Of a DNA stretch of 64,000 bases, positions 9,695 through 17,960 are shown in pieces. How positions within the stretch are numbered: the first letter of the stretch is position 1; every line of letters starts with the position of its first letter. Origin of the DNA: Myxococcus eversor (GTDB lineage: Bacteria > Myxococcota > Myxococcia > Myxococcales > Myxococcaceae); contig NZ_JAAIXY010000009.1 of NCBI RefSeq assembly GCF_010894455.1, positions 302,484 to 366,483 of the forward strand. The letters are read 5' to 3'. A program made the position numbers and the translations under genes. A model generated the notes under the pieces. The model saw only the letters and a list, made by a program, of their open reading frames with translations. It had not been told where the DNA came from and did not search any database.

Positions 9695-10096
9695 CTACTG
9701 GTCGTACACCGTGGCGAGCGTTTCGGCGCGGAAGCTGTCGCGCTCGCGGATCATCGACCGCGTCTTCAGCTCCTTGCGGTCATAGAGATAGACGGCGCCC
9801 GACTTGTTCGTCTGGCCCTGGATGAGCCGGTCGTCGAAGTCGATGCGGGACGGGCCGCGCTGCGGCGGCGCCGAGGAAGCGGTGGCGTCCGACTCGCCCG
9901 TCACCGGGTCCGTCACGGGCGCGCCCTTGGTTTCAATCTTGGGCGGAGTCTTGGAGCTGGCCTTCTTGCCAGCCTTCGCCTTCGCCGATTTCGCGGAACG
10001 GCCGCGGCCTTGGGCCCAGGCGTCGCTCGGGATGAACAGCGTACCGATGCCGAGGAGCTGGGCGACGGCCATGCAGAGGAGGAAGCGTCGCATCAT
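9695..10096 (-). CDS. Small secreted protein, first gene of Glt-like operon
   Basis: 133 residues: a signal peptide (FLLCMAVAQLLGIGTLFIPSDAWA) then a Lys/Ala/Ser-rich basic linker and a compact C-terminal segment (RIDFDDRLIQGQTNKSGAVY then DRKELKTRSMIRERDSFR). The longer open frame upstream of the double ATG at 10096/10093 has no signal-like sequence and is treated as non-coding. It lies 39 bases before the GltG-like start, so is probably the operon's first gene, with the promoter in the 235-base divergent gap to 10332. I do not recognise the family. The short conserved-looking tail may dock onto the GltG-like partner. Confidence 0.75.
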   Translation of the reverse strand: MMRRFLLCMAVAQLLGIGTLFIPSDAWAQGRGRSAKSAKAKAGKKASSKTPPKIETKGAPVTDPVTGESDATASSAPPQRGPSRIDFDDRLIQGQTNKSGAVYLYDRKELKTRSMIRERDSFRAETLATVYDQ

Positions 10097-10331
10097 CAAC
10101 AGGTTAAGCGATGCGTGTATGGACCTGTCAACGCACACTCCAGGGCTGTTCGTGAGACGTGGGTCAACAGGTGTGGGGGGCACTCCACCCCATGTGGGGC
10201 GCGTTCTCCACGACAGCACTTGCTCGTTGCCGGCCGAACGGAAAGATGTCGTGCCGCTCCGTGTCTGAAGTCGGTGCCCAACCGGGCAAGCACCAGGAGA
10301 ATCGTCGTGGCCTCGCGCCGGAGGTGGGAGG

Positions 10332-12701
10332 ATGCTCCTCGCGAAAGGCACCGGGACACGATTGACGAGCGCGGCGCGAAGAGGGGCAGTGCTGGCGGTG
10401 GGCGTGGTGCTGTGGAGCGCCGCGGGGGTCGTGGGCTATCGCCTGAGCACGCGCGGCGAGCGGGCCTCCTCGCCGAACGCCGCTGCGTCGGCCTCCTCGG
10501 GAACCGCGCCCAGGCTGGAGGCGGTAGGGCCCCGGCTCACCAGCAATGAGACCTCGCAGCCCCTGTCCGTCCATGGCGCGCGGCTGGTAGCGGGATTGCG
10601 TCTGTCACTCGGTCCACCCCTGTCACGCGAGCTGCCGTTGACGGTGGTGGATTCGAGCCATGCCTTCACCCGGCTGCCCTCGGACGTGACGCTGCCGGAG
10701 GACATGCCCCAGGCGCTGGTGGAGGCCCGGCTGGTGTCGGGCGGGGGGGCTCCCGGCGAAGGGACTCTCCTCGAAGGGAGCGCCTGGCTCACCATCGTGA
10801 ATGACCGTGCCTTCCCCGACCTGACGGGGATGGTGGCGTCGCCGGATGGGCGCACGCTGTTCATCGTCTCGCCGCCCACGGACACGGTGTACTCGCTGGA
10901 TGTAGGCACGGGCCGCGTGGAGCGGCTCGCCGTGGGGGACGGGCCCTCCGCGCTGGCCACGTGGAAGGATGCTCGCGGCCAGTCCTTCCTGGGCGTCGTC
11001 CACCGCTACCAGCCGGAGCTGCGGGTGTTCGCGCTGGACTCCGCGAGCGAGCCGCGGGTGCTGCCCGCGCCCCTGGGCGCCTCCGGGCTGGAGGTGGACG
11101 GCGCGAAGGGCGTGGCCTTCGTCGCGGAGCAGGTGAGGGACACCGTGCGGGCCCTGTCGCTCGAGGACGGTCGCGAAAAGTGGGCCGTGCCGGTGGACCC
11201 CAATCCGCGCGCGCTCGCCCGGTGGAAGGACGTGCTCGCGGTGGGCAGCCTCCAGACGGGGCAGTTGGAGCTGCTGCGTCAGAAGGACGGCTCGCGCGTC
11301 TTCACGGTGGTGCCCGGGCCGGGCGTGGCCATCGTCGGAGGCAACACCGAGCGCTTCCGCGCCCAGGTGATGGGAGGCAAGGCGCCGCGCACGGTCATCG
11401 CGAGCGAGAAGCTGGGCCGCCTCTTCATGGCGAGCCTGGGCCCCAATGTCGGGCCCAACCCGCAGCGCATGGAGGTGAGCAACAACAGCGGCGTGGCCGT
11501 CATCGACCCGGCGCGTGGCGACTATGTGAGACACCGGGGCTTCGGCGCGGGCGTGACGGAGGGGCTGGCGCTCGACGAGGCCACCGGGCTGCTCTACGCG
11601 GCGGATGTAGGAATCGGCTGGGTGCGGGTGATTGACGCCCGGGCGCTCATCTCCGGCGACGACACGGTGGCGCGCGGCGCCGTCCTCCAGAAGATTTCGC
11701 TGATGCCTCCGGAAGGGACGCCGCGCATCCGCCCGGCGGAGGATTTCGCGACGAAGGGACGTGCGGGCGAGGAGCTGCACTCGGGGCCGCGCTCGCTGGT
11801 GCTCTCGCCCGACGGCGCCACCCTCTATGTCCTCAACCGCTTCACCCACGAGGTGGCGGTGGTGGACGTGCGCGACGCGGGCAGGAAACGGCCGCTGGCG
11901 GTGACGCGGCGGCTGCCAATCGTCGAGTCGCGCGCGCAGGCCAAGCGCCGGCTGGGACAGGTCCTCTATTACGCGGACCTGGGCCGCACGGGCATCACCT
12001 GCGATGGGTGTCACATCGAGGGGCACACCGGCGGCGTCTTCTATGAAAAGACGAAGCCCAACCGCATCTACCGCTCACCGACGGTGCTGGGCAGCCGCGA
12101 CACGCCGCCCTTCTTCACGCCCGCCAGCCAGCACAGCCTGGCTGAGACGGCGAGCTTCGTGGGCGCGCGAAACCGCTTCCACAATCCGGACCCCTCTCCT
12201 TCAGAGGTGGAGGCGCTCACCCTCTATACGTCGCTGATGGCGACCCCACCCAACCCGTACCGGGGCGAGGACGGCGCGCCGCTGGAGACGGTGACGCTCC
12301 CGGATGGACACGTGGGGCGTCCGGCTCGCGGGCGCGCGCTGTTCGAGGGACGCGGCGGGTGCCTCGCGTGCCATCCCGCGCCGCTCTACACGCTGGACCA
12401 GGACCCCGCGACGCGAGGCCAGTACCTGGATGTGGGCACTCCCGTGGCGCTGCCGCTGCGCATCGAGCTCCAGGATTTGATGGTGGGCGCGGCGCCGCCT
12501 TCGCTGGTGGGCACGTGGGACATGTGGCCGTTGCTCACGAGCGCCACCGCGGGCTACGCGGTGAAGGATGGCCGGCTGGTGGTGGACACGCGCTTCCCCT
12601 TGAGGACCGTGCTGGATACGGCCGGACCCGCGCACGGTGATGCTCGCGCCTTCAGCGCGGAGGAGCGGGACGACGTGCTCGCCTTCCTGCTCACATTGTG
12701 A
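10332..12701 (+). CDS. Di-haem cytochrome c / beta-propeller protein
   Basis: 789 residues. There is an N-terminal membrane anchor (about 18-38; GAVLAVGVVLWSAAGVVGY), an Ig-like stretch, then a YVTN/YncE-like beta-propeller (about 160-530) with repeats of the PDGRTLFIVSPPTDTVYSLD kind, then a c-type cytochrome region with two haem-attachment sites: CDGCH at residue 557 and CLACH at 677. This resembles periplasmic MauG/di-haem cytochrome modules fused to propellers. The propeller may sense or bind a surface partner while the haems carry electrons. A GGAGGT site 6 bases upstream supports the ATG. It shares its overall layout with the protein at 38663-40660. It is divergent from the Glt-like operon and ahead of the adhesion genes, though any functional link is unproven. 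Confidence 0.82.
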   Translation: MLLAKGTGTRLTSAARRGAVLAVGVVLWSAAGVVGYRLSTRGERASSPNAAASASSGTAPRLEAVGPRLTSNETSQPLSVHGARLVAGLRLSLGPPLSRELPLTVVDSSHAFTRLPSDVTLPEDMPQALVEARLVSGGGAPGEGTLLEGSAWLTIVNDRAFPDLTGMVASPDGRTLFIVSPPTDTVYSLDVGTGRVERLAVGDGPSALATWKDARGQSFLGVVHRYQPELRVFALDSASEPRVLPAPLGASGLEVDGAKGVAFVAEQVRDTVRALSLEDGREKWAVPVDPNPRALARWKDVLAVGSLQTGQLELLRQKDGSRVFTVVPGPGVAIVGGNTERFRAQVMGGKAPRTVIASEKLGRLFMASLGPNVGPNPQRMEVSNNSGVAVIDPARGDYVRHRGFGAGVTEGLALDEATGLLYAADVGIGWVRVIDARALISGDDTVARGAVLQKISLMPPEGTPRIRPAEDFATKGRAGEELHSGPRSLVLSPDGATLYVLNRFTHEVAVVDVRDAGRKRPLAVTRRLPIVESRAQAKRRLGQVLYYADLGRTGITCDGCHIEGHTGGVFYEKTKPNRIYRSPTVLGSRDTPPFFTPASQHSLAETASFVGARNRFHNPDPSPSEVEALTLYTSLMATPPNPYRGEDGAPLETVTLPDGHVGRPARGRALFEGRGGCLACHPAPLYTLDQDPATRGQYLDVGTPVALPLRIELQDLMVGAAPPSLVGTWDMWPLLTSATAGYAVKDGRLVVDTRFPLRTVLDTAGPAHGDARAFSAEERDDVLAFLLTL

Positions 12702-12810
12702 GCGCGCGCCGGAACTCCGCGCGTCCGGCTTTCCGTGGCGGGGCGAAATTACGGCCCGCGGTGTGTGCAAGCATCTGAAGAATTCGACGCGGACGCCGCT
12801 GTCACTTGCG

Positions 12811-12837
12811 TTGTCGTGGGGGGCTGCGGTCTACAAT
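12811..12837 (+). promoter_or_regulatory. Candidate sigma70-type promoter giving a near-leaderless mRNA
   Basis: A TTGTCG box (12811-12816) and a TACAAT box (12832-12837) lie 15 bases apart. The -10 box ends only 7 bases before the ATG at 12845, and no Shine-Dalgarno sequence is present between them, so transcription would start at or next to the start codon. The 15-base spacer is short, and an alternative -35 (TTGCGT at 12806) would give a 20-base spacer. Confidence 0.4.
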
Positions 12838-12844
12838 CCATCCG

Positions 12845-14437
12845 ATGCGCCCCCTTCCGCGCTCCGCGTGGCCGCTGCTCCCCATCTTGCTCCTGTCCTG
12901 CTCCGACGCGGGCCTCTATGCCATCGACGGGCGTGGGGCCAACCGTGGTGACCGCGCCAACTTCTCCGGCACCGTCTGTGTCCCGCTCGCGGGCGGCGAC
13001 GCGTTTCCCACCAAGGTCCTCTTCGCGCTGCAGGGCGGCGAGGGCGTGGAGACGGAAATCGTGGGCTACGCCACGGATGGCCTGTCCACGCTCTCCAGTC
13101 GCTTCTCCGGCCCGTTCGTGAAGTTCGGCCTCGTCGCCTACCACTCGGTGGCCACCGGAATCCTCGGCGGCTTCTCCGACGCGGCGGACTTCCAGGCCGC
13201 GCTGCCGCGCTTCGCCACCTATCAAGAGACGGGGCCCATCAGCGTCCGCTCCTCGCTGCGGCTGGCGAAGACGCTCCTGTCCGGCGACATGCAGACGGCG
13301 TGTCGCGGCGAGGTGGCCCGCACGCGCTACATGGTGGTCGTCGTGGTACGCAGCCAGGATACGAGCTGCTCCAACCCGGCCTTCAACATCGGCCTGGACG
13401 CGGCCTGCAACGCGCTGACGGACAAGATCGCCTGCAGCGAGTGCGAGCTCATCGCCGTCACCGGCGAAATCAAGGCGCTGGCCCAGCAGTACGGCGCGGG
13501 CGAGGTGGTGGTGCAGCCCATCTATGTCCGTGGCGCCGTGGCGGACCCCTCCACGCGCGCGCATGTCGCGGCCATCGCCCATGCCGGCGGCACCCAGGTC
13601 ATCGAGACGGACGCGGTGGGGTTGTCCCCCACGCTCAGCGGGCTGAGGTACTCGGCGCGCACGAACACCCTCAAGCTCAAGCGCTTCCTCGCCTTCAACC
13701 GCAACGTGGTGGTGCGCGCCGGCCAGCTGCTCGTCGACAGCGACGGTGACGGCCTTCCCGACGTGGACGAGGACGCGCTCGGCACGGACCCGTTGCTGCT
13801 CGACACGGACCAGGACGGGCTGATGGATGGCATCGAGGTCCGGGTGGGGTTGGATCCACTCGTCCCCGACGTCATCAACGGCTGCAGCATCTCCCTGGAC
13901 GAGGACGGCGACCGGCTCAACACCTGCGAGGAGCGCGTGCTGGGCACCAACCCCTGTATCGGCGACACCGACGGCGACACCATCCCGGACCTGGTGGAGG
14001 CGCTGTCCCAGTTGAACCCGCTGGTGCCGGAGGACCTGCTCGACTCGGACCGCGACGGGCTGACCAACATCGCGGAGATTGAGGCCCACGGCGATCCGCT
14101 CAGCGCCGACCTCGACTTCCACCGCGAGCGCGGCTACGGCTACGACCTGGTGGAGACGGACCCCACCATTGACGGCCGCACCTGCTACGCGACGCGCGTG
14201 GAGAACGTCTCCCTCGTCGCGACGCGCGAGCGGCCCCACCCGCTCATCCCGGGCGAGGTCATCCCCGCGGGTACCAACGAAATCTACCTCTACCTCCAGG
14301 CCGGCCGGGACAATGACCCGCGCGGCGCCGGCATCGGCTCGCTGCTCATCCAGCCCATCCAGTACGACAAGGACGAGGGACGCACCCCCTCCGGCATCCT
14401 TCCCCTCGACCCCGAGGCCTTCATCCTCGGAACGTGA
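12845..14437 (+). CDS. VWA-like lipoprotein with Ca-binding repeats, MIDAS degenerate
   Basis: 530 residues. Lipoprotein signal ending LLLSC; then an N-terminal motif CSDAGLY with a spaced D-R and G-T-V-C that recurs in the two VWA lipoproteins at 15972 and 17957. A von Willebrand A-like region follows (about 55-295), but where the paralogues have DESGS or DASQS this one has ALQGGEG, so the metal-ion-dependent adhesion site looks lost. Residues 297-430 carry [18 protein letters not shown] thrombospondin 3-like calcium loops. The last about 110 residues are a domain shared with the paralogues (G-Y-x-Y, then C-Y-x-x-R-V-x-N-V-x-L). The extended start at 12806 is rejected because it would bury the signal peptide. 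Confidence 0.82.
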   Translation: MRPLPRSAWPLLPILLLSCSDAGLYAIDGRGANRGDRANFSGTVCVPLAGGDAFPTKVLFALQGGEGVETEIVGYATDGLSTLSSRFSGPFVKFGLVAYHSVATGILGGFSDAADFQAALPRFATYQETGPISVRSSLRLAKTLLSGDMQTACRGEVARTRYMVVVVVRSQDTSCSNPAFNIGLDAACNALTDKIACSECELIAVTGEIKALAQQYGAGEVVVQPIYVRGAVADPSTRAHVAAIAHAGGTQVIETDAVGLSPTLSGLRYSARTNTLKLKRFLAFNRNVVVRAGQLLVDSDGDGLPDVDEDALGTDPLLLDTDQDGLMDGIEVRVGLDPLVPDVINGCSISLDEDGDRLNTCEERVLGTNPCIGDTDGDTIPDLVEALSQLNPLVPEDLLDSDRDGLTNIAEIEAHGDPLSADLDFHRERGYGYDLVETDPTIDGRTCYATRVENVSLVATRERPHPLIPGEVIPAGTNEIYLYLQAGRDNDPRGAGIGSLLIQPIQYDKDEGRTPSGILPLDPEAFILGT

Positions 14438-14448
14438 TCCACCCGTAA

Positions 14449-14491
14449 GTGGGGGGTCTGCCCCTCGCTTGGACTGGGGCGTTCCCCCCAC
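14449..14491 (+). terminator. Nested hairpin between adhesion genes
   Basis: GTGGGGGG (14449-14456) pairs with CCCCCCAC (14484-14491), and inside it GCCCC (14460-14464) pairs with GGGGC (14476-14480). The two stacked, fully GC stems start 11 bases after the stop codon. There is no T-run, so it may act as a Rho-assisted terminator, an mRNA 3' end stabiliser or a partial read-through block that sets different levels for the upstream gene and mtsC. Confidence 0.6.
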
Positions 14492-14606
14492 ACCCCCGGT
14501 CCTCACCCTGATGCGCCGTGCACAAATGCCTGAAACCACTGGAGTTCGCTTCGGGCAAAGGTGCGGATCGTCTCTTGCTAATGGCCCGGGGCTGAAAGGA
14601 GTCACC

Positions 14607-15935
14607 ATGTCACTCGTTCGTCTTGCTCCCGCGCTGCTGCTCGGAGCTTTCCTGGTCGTGAACCCCAGCACCGCTCAGGCGCAGTCCAACGACAACCCGG
14701 ACAACCCGGAATGCCTCGGCGATAGCTGCGGCCGCCCTCAGGAGGAGGGAGGAGGTTGTGGTTGTGGTTGCGGAGGCTCCGTGTGGGTGAACTACACGGA
14801 TGACGGCGACACGCTGGCCTACACGGACGACGCGGACGGCGACGGCCGCGCGGACGACCGCGACAACTGCCCGTTCGCGTCCAACCGCGACCAGACGGAC
14901 AGTGACGGCGACGGTGTCGGCAACGTCTGTGACAACTGCTCGGGGCTCTCCAACTTCCAGCAGCGCGACGCGGACGGCGACGGCGTGGGCGACGACTGCG
15001 ACCCGGACCAGGACAACGACGGCGTGGCCAACGCGGCCGACAACTGCCCGCTGATTCCGAACCGGGACCAGTCCAACCTGGACAGCGACGCGCTCGGCGA
15101 CGTGTGTGACCCCGACGACGACAACGACGGCGTGCCGGACGGCGCGGACAACTGCCCCCGTCTGGCCAACCCGGACCAGGTGATGCCGGCGGATGGCAGC
15201 CAGTGCCGCGTGGACGCGGACGGCGACAACATCTCCGACAACGGTGACAACTGCCCCGGCATCGCCAACCCGGACCAGTCCGACAAGGACAACGACGGCC
15301 TGGGCGACGCGTGCGACGCGGACATCGACGACGACAGCATCCTGAACGAGGCCGACAACTGCCGTGACGTGGCCAACCGCGACCAGGCGGACGACGACCG
15401 CGACGGCCTGGGCGATGCGTGCGACAGCCTCTACTGCCTCGTGGTGGACCCGACCCAGAAGGACAAGTGCCTGGACCCGAAGTCGCCCTTCACGGTCAGC
15501 GCCGGTGGCACCATGCGCCTGGAGAAGTCGGGCGACACGCTGCGTCCGCCGCTGTTCGCCAACCGCAACGGCGCGGCCATGGAGTACCGCTGGACGGTGA
15601 CCAGGCGCCCCGACGGCTCCAACGCCGTGGTGGAGAATCCCCAGGGCGCGGTGACGCTCAGCCGCAACTGGCAGTACACCTACGTGGACGGCAGCGTCCC
15701 CAACTTCGTGCCGGACACCGAGGGCACGTACGAGCTGACCGTGGAGGCCCGCCTGGCCTTCGCCGACCGCGTCTTCCCGGACAGCCGCGTCGCCACCTCC
15801 ACCCTCGTGCTGACGGTGGGCAAGGGTGATGACGAGGGTTCCAACTGCAGCTCCGTGCCCGCGGGCTTCAGCGCCACGGCCCTTGGCGCCGCGCTGCTGG
15901 GCGTGCTGATGCGCCGTCGTCGCCGCGAGCAGTAA
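14607..15935 (+). CDS. mtsC: MYXO-CTERM thrombospondin type 3 repeat cohesion protein MtsC
   Basis: 442 residues. Signal peptide ([19 protein letters not shown]), a Cys-rich knot (GGGCGCGCGG, about residues 49-58), then about seven thrombospondin type 3 repeats (about 70-272; DxDxDGxxD loops alternating with DNCP and C residues) that would bind calcium. A beta-sandwich-like domain follows (about 285-410), then a MYXO-CTERM tail: Cys in SNCSSVPAG, a hydrophobic helix and a closing RRRRRE. MYXO-CTERM proteins are sorted to the myxobacterial surface. I recognise the architecture as the cell-cell cohesion protein MtsC. The ATG at 14607 is set by GAAAGGAG 6 bases upstream; earlier in-frame ATGs lie in the intergenic hairpin region. 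Confidence 0.85.
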   Translation: MSLVRLAPALLLGAFLVVNPSTAQAQSNDNPDNPECLGDSCGRPQEEGGGCGCGCGGSVWVNYTDDGDTLAYTDDADGDGRADDRDNCPFASNRDQTDSDGDGVGNVCDNCSGLSNFQQRDADGDGVGDDCDPDQDNDGVANAADNCPLIPNRDQSNLDSDALGDVCDPDDDNDGVPDGADNCPRLANPDQVMPADGSQCRVDADGDNISDNGDNCPGIANPDQSDKDNDGLGDACDADIDDDSILNEADNCRDVANRDQADDDRDGLGDACDSLYCLVVDPTQKDKCLDPKSPFTVSAGGTMRLEKSGDTLRPPLFANRNGAAMEYRWTVTRRPDGSNAVVENPQGAVTLSRNWQYTYVDGSVPNFVPDTEGTYELTVEARLAFADRVFPDSRVATSTLVLTVGKGDDEGSNCSSVPAGFSATALGAALLGVLMRRRRREQ

Positions 15936-15971
15936 ATCCCGCTGTCTGTGTTGCCAGGAGGTCGTTCCCCT

Positions 15972-17960
15972 ATGCGCCGCCTTCTTCGTTACCCGCTGTT
16001 CGCGGCGGGCCTCCTGGCCACGGGACTGTTGTCCTGTACCGACTCGATGCTCGAGCCTCGAACGGAACTGCAGAACCACGTCGATGACCGGGTGATGCTC
16101 CAGGGGCGCGTCTGCACGCGCCCGCCCAACCCCGCCGGCTTCCCCGTGAAGGTGGTGGTGGTGCTCGACGAGTCGGGCAGCATGTGCATCTCCGACCCGC
16201 CCGGCGCGCAGCTGGACAGCGGCTTCTGCCAGCAGGCCGCGGTCCAGGCCATCATCCCTCCCGGCGTCACCGAGCCCGCGCGCGTGCGCGCCCTCAAGCG
16301 CCTGGTCGCGCAGTTCCGGCAGGTCAACGCCGCGGGCGGCAACGTGCAGGTGTCCGTCGCCCCCTTCGAGACGAACGTCCGCAACGTCTGGCCCCCCGCC
16401 ACGACGGGTGACCGCTTCGCCCGGCCGGACACCAACATCGACACCTATATCGACGGCCTGCAGAGCCAGCTGGGCAAGGGCACCGACTACCAGGGCGCCC
16501 TGTCGTACGCCTACAGCCTCATCGCCAGCGACATCAACGCCGTCTCGCTGTCCAACCCGGAAGTGCTGCCGCGCACCCGCTACGTCGTGGTCTTCCTCAC
16601 CGACGGCACGCCGTATCCGCGCTGCTCCGCCACCGACAACCTCAGCGTCTACGCCAACCCGGACAACCCGGACCTGACGTGGGCGGACTCCATCGTGAGC
16701 TTCTGCAACGCGACGAACACGACGGACCAGATTGACGGCTTCGAGATTGGGACGGACCGCAACCAGAACTACCAGCTCTTCAGCTACGTGCGCCGGCTGA
16801 TGGAGCTGAAGGACCAGTACAACGTGGGTGACGTGCGCATGCACACGGTGTTGCTCTTCAACCAGGAGGCCGTGCGCGCGTGTGGCCCCATCTGCCAGGA
16901 AATCTATGGCATCTACCCGGGCGTGCCGCAGGCCGAGTACCCGGCGGCGGCGAAGAAGATCGCCTCCTGGCTGCTGACGCGCTTCGCGGAGATGGGCAAC
17001 GGCGTGTACCAGGAGTTCAACGACACCGCCGAAATCTCCAACCTGGGCCTGGGCGCGCTGGACTACTCGTCCTTCGCGTCGCGCAACGTGATGAAGACGC
17101 TGCTGGTGGAGCCGCTCAGCTCCGGACCGGGGCTGGACTCGCGGGTGGTGGACAGCGACGGCGACGGCGTGCCGGACGACATCGACAACTCCTTCACGCT
17201 GAAGACCAACCCGTTCAACGCCGACAGCGACCGGGATTGCCTGAGCGACGGCTTCGAGCATCGCCGCGAGGACCAGGGCTTCAAGCCGGCCAACGATTTG
17301 GACGCGCGCGGGTGCAACCCGGACTCTCCCTTGACGCCGCGTTGCACGTGCCGCGACACGGACGGAGATGGCCTGTCGCAGTTCGCGGAAGGGTACCTGC
17401 GCACGCGGGAGACCATCGTCGACAGTGATGGCGACGGCATCCCCGACAGCATCGAGGCGCGCTGGGGCCTCAACCCGCTGGAGCCCAGCGTGGCGGGCCT
17501 GGACACGGATGGTGACGGCCTGCCGGACGAGGTGGAGCTGCGCGCGGGCACGGACCCCACGCGGCGGGACAGGTCCTTCTTCGAGAAGAACGGCTTCCAG
17601 TATGAGACGCGCATCGCGGAGGTGCTGCCCAACGGCAGCATCTGCTACGACTACACCGTCACCAACCTCCAGATGGTGACGACGCCGGACCGCGTGGGGG
17701 CGAAGCAGGGCTTCAACCTCTTCAAGCTGTGGTTCGCGGAGGCGCCGGAGAGCGGCGTGGCCACCGACTACGGTGTGTGGCGCTCGGCCTGTGCCTGGTC
17801 CCAGTACGCGCCGCCGAGCATCCGCGTCCCGGTGGGCCCGGAGCTGACGCTGACGAACGACAACTTCATGGTGCCCACGGAGATGGGCAACCCCTGGGAG
17901 AACCAGGGTCGATGCGTGGGCTCGCCGCCCGCGGGCCAGCAGGGAGGATTCACCCCGTGA
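15972..17960 (+). CDS. VWA-domain lipoprotein with Ca-binding repeats (mts cluster)
   Basis: 662 residues. Lipoprotein signal (LLATGLLSC), N-terminal motif CTDSML...DDR...GRVC shared with its paralogues, then a complete von Willebrand A domain (about 55-385) with MIDAS DESGSM near residue 68 and FLTDGTP further on. Calcium loops follow (VVDSDGDGVPD, IVDSDGDGIPD, DTDGDGLPD, about 395-535), then the shared C-terminal domain (about 540-650; G-F-Q-Y, C-Y-D-Y-T-V-T-N-L). An integrin-like metal-dependent adhesion role is inferred, as for the VWA lipoprotein CglB. AGGAGG about 10 bases upstream sets the ATG. Its position just after mtsC would make it mtsD, but I leave the symbol blank. Confidence 0.85.
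   Translation: MRRLLRYPLFAAGLLATGLLSCTDSMLEPRTELQNHVDDRVMLQGRVCTRPPNPAGFPVKVVVVLDESGSMCISDPPGAQLDSGFCQQAAVQAIIPPGVTEPARVRALKRLVAQFRQVNAAGGNVQVSVAPFETNVRNVWPPATTGDRFARPDTNIDTYIDGLQSQLGKGTDYQGALSYAYSLIASDINAVSLSNPEVLPRTRYVVVFLTDGTPYPRCSATDNLSVYANPDNPDLTWADSIVSFCNATNTTDQIDGFEIGTDRNQNYQLFSYVRRLMELKDQYNVGDVRMHTVLLFNQEAVRACGPICQEIYGIYPGVPQAEYPAAAKKIASWLLTRFAEMGNGVYQEFNDTAEISNLGLGALDYSSFASRNVMKTLLVEPLSSGPGLDSRVVDSDGDGVPDDIDNSFTLKTNPFNADSDRDCLSDGFEHRREDQGFKPANDLDARGCNPDSPLTPRCTCRDTDGDGLSQFAEGYLRTRETIVDSDGDGIPDSIEARWGLNPLEPSVAGLDTDGDGLPDEVELRAGTDPTRRDRSFFEKNGFQYETRIAEVLPNGSICYDYTVTNLQMVTTPDRVGAKQGFNLFKLWFAEAPESGVATDYGVWRSACAWSQYAPPSIRVPVGPELTLTNDNFMVPTEMGNPWENQGRCVGSPPAGQQGGFTP

Noticed and set aside
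10097..10331. A sigma54 promoter in the divergent gap
   Set aside because: A CAGCACTTGC-like stretch near 10214 does not keep the GG/GC -24/-12 spacing; no confident promoter on either strand.
9658..10351. 218-codon version of the first Glt-like operon gene starting at 10351
   Set aside because: The first 85 codons look like shadow sequence and would place the signal peptide in mid-protein; ATG 10096 gives a normal secreted protein.
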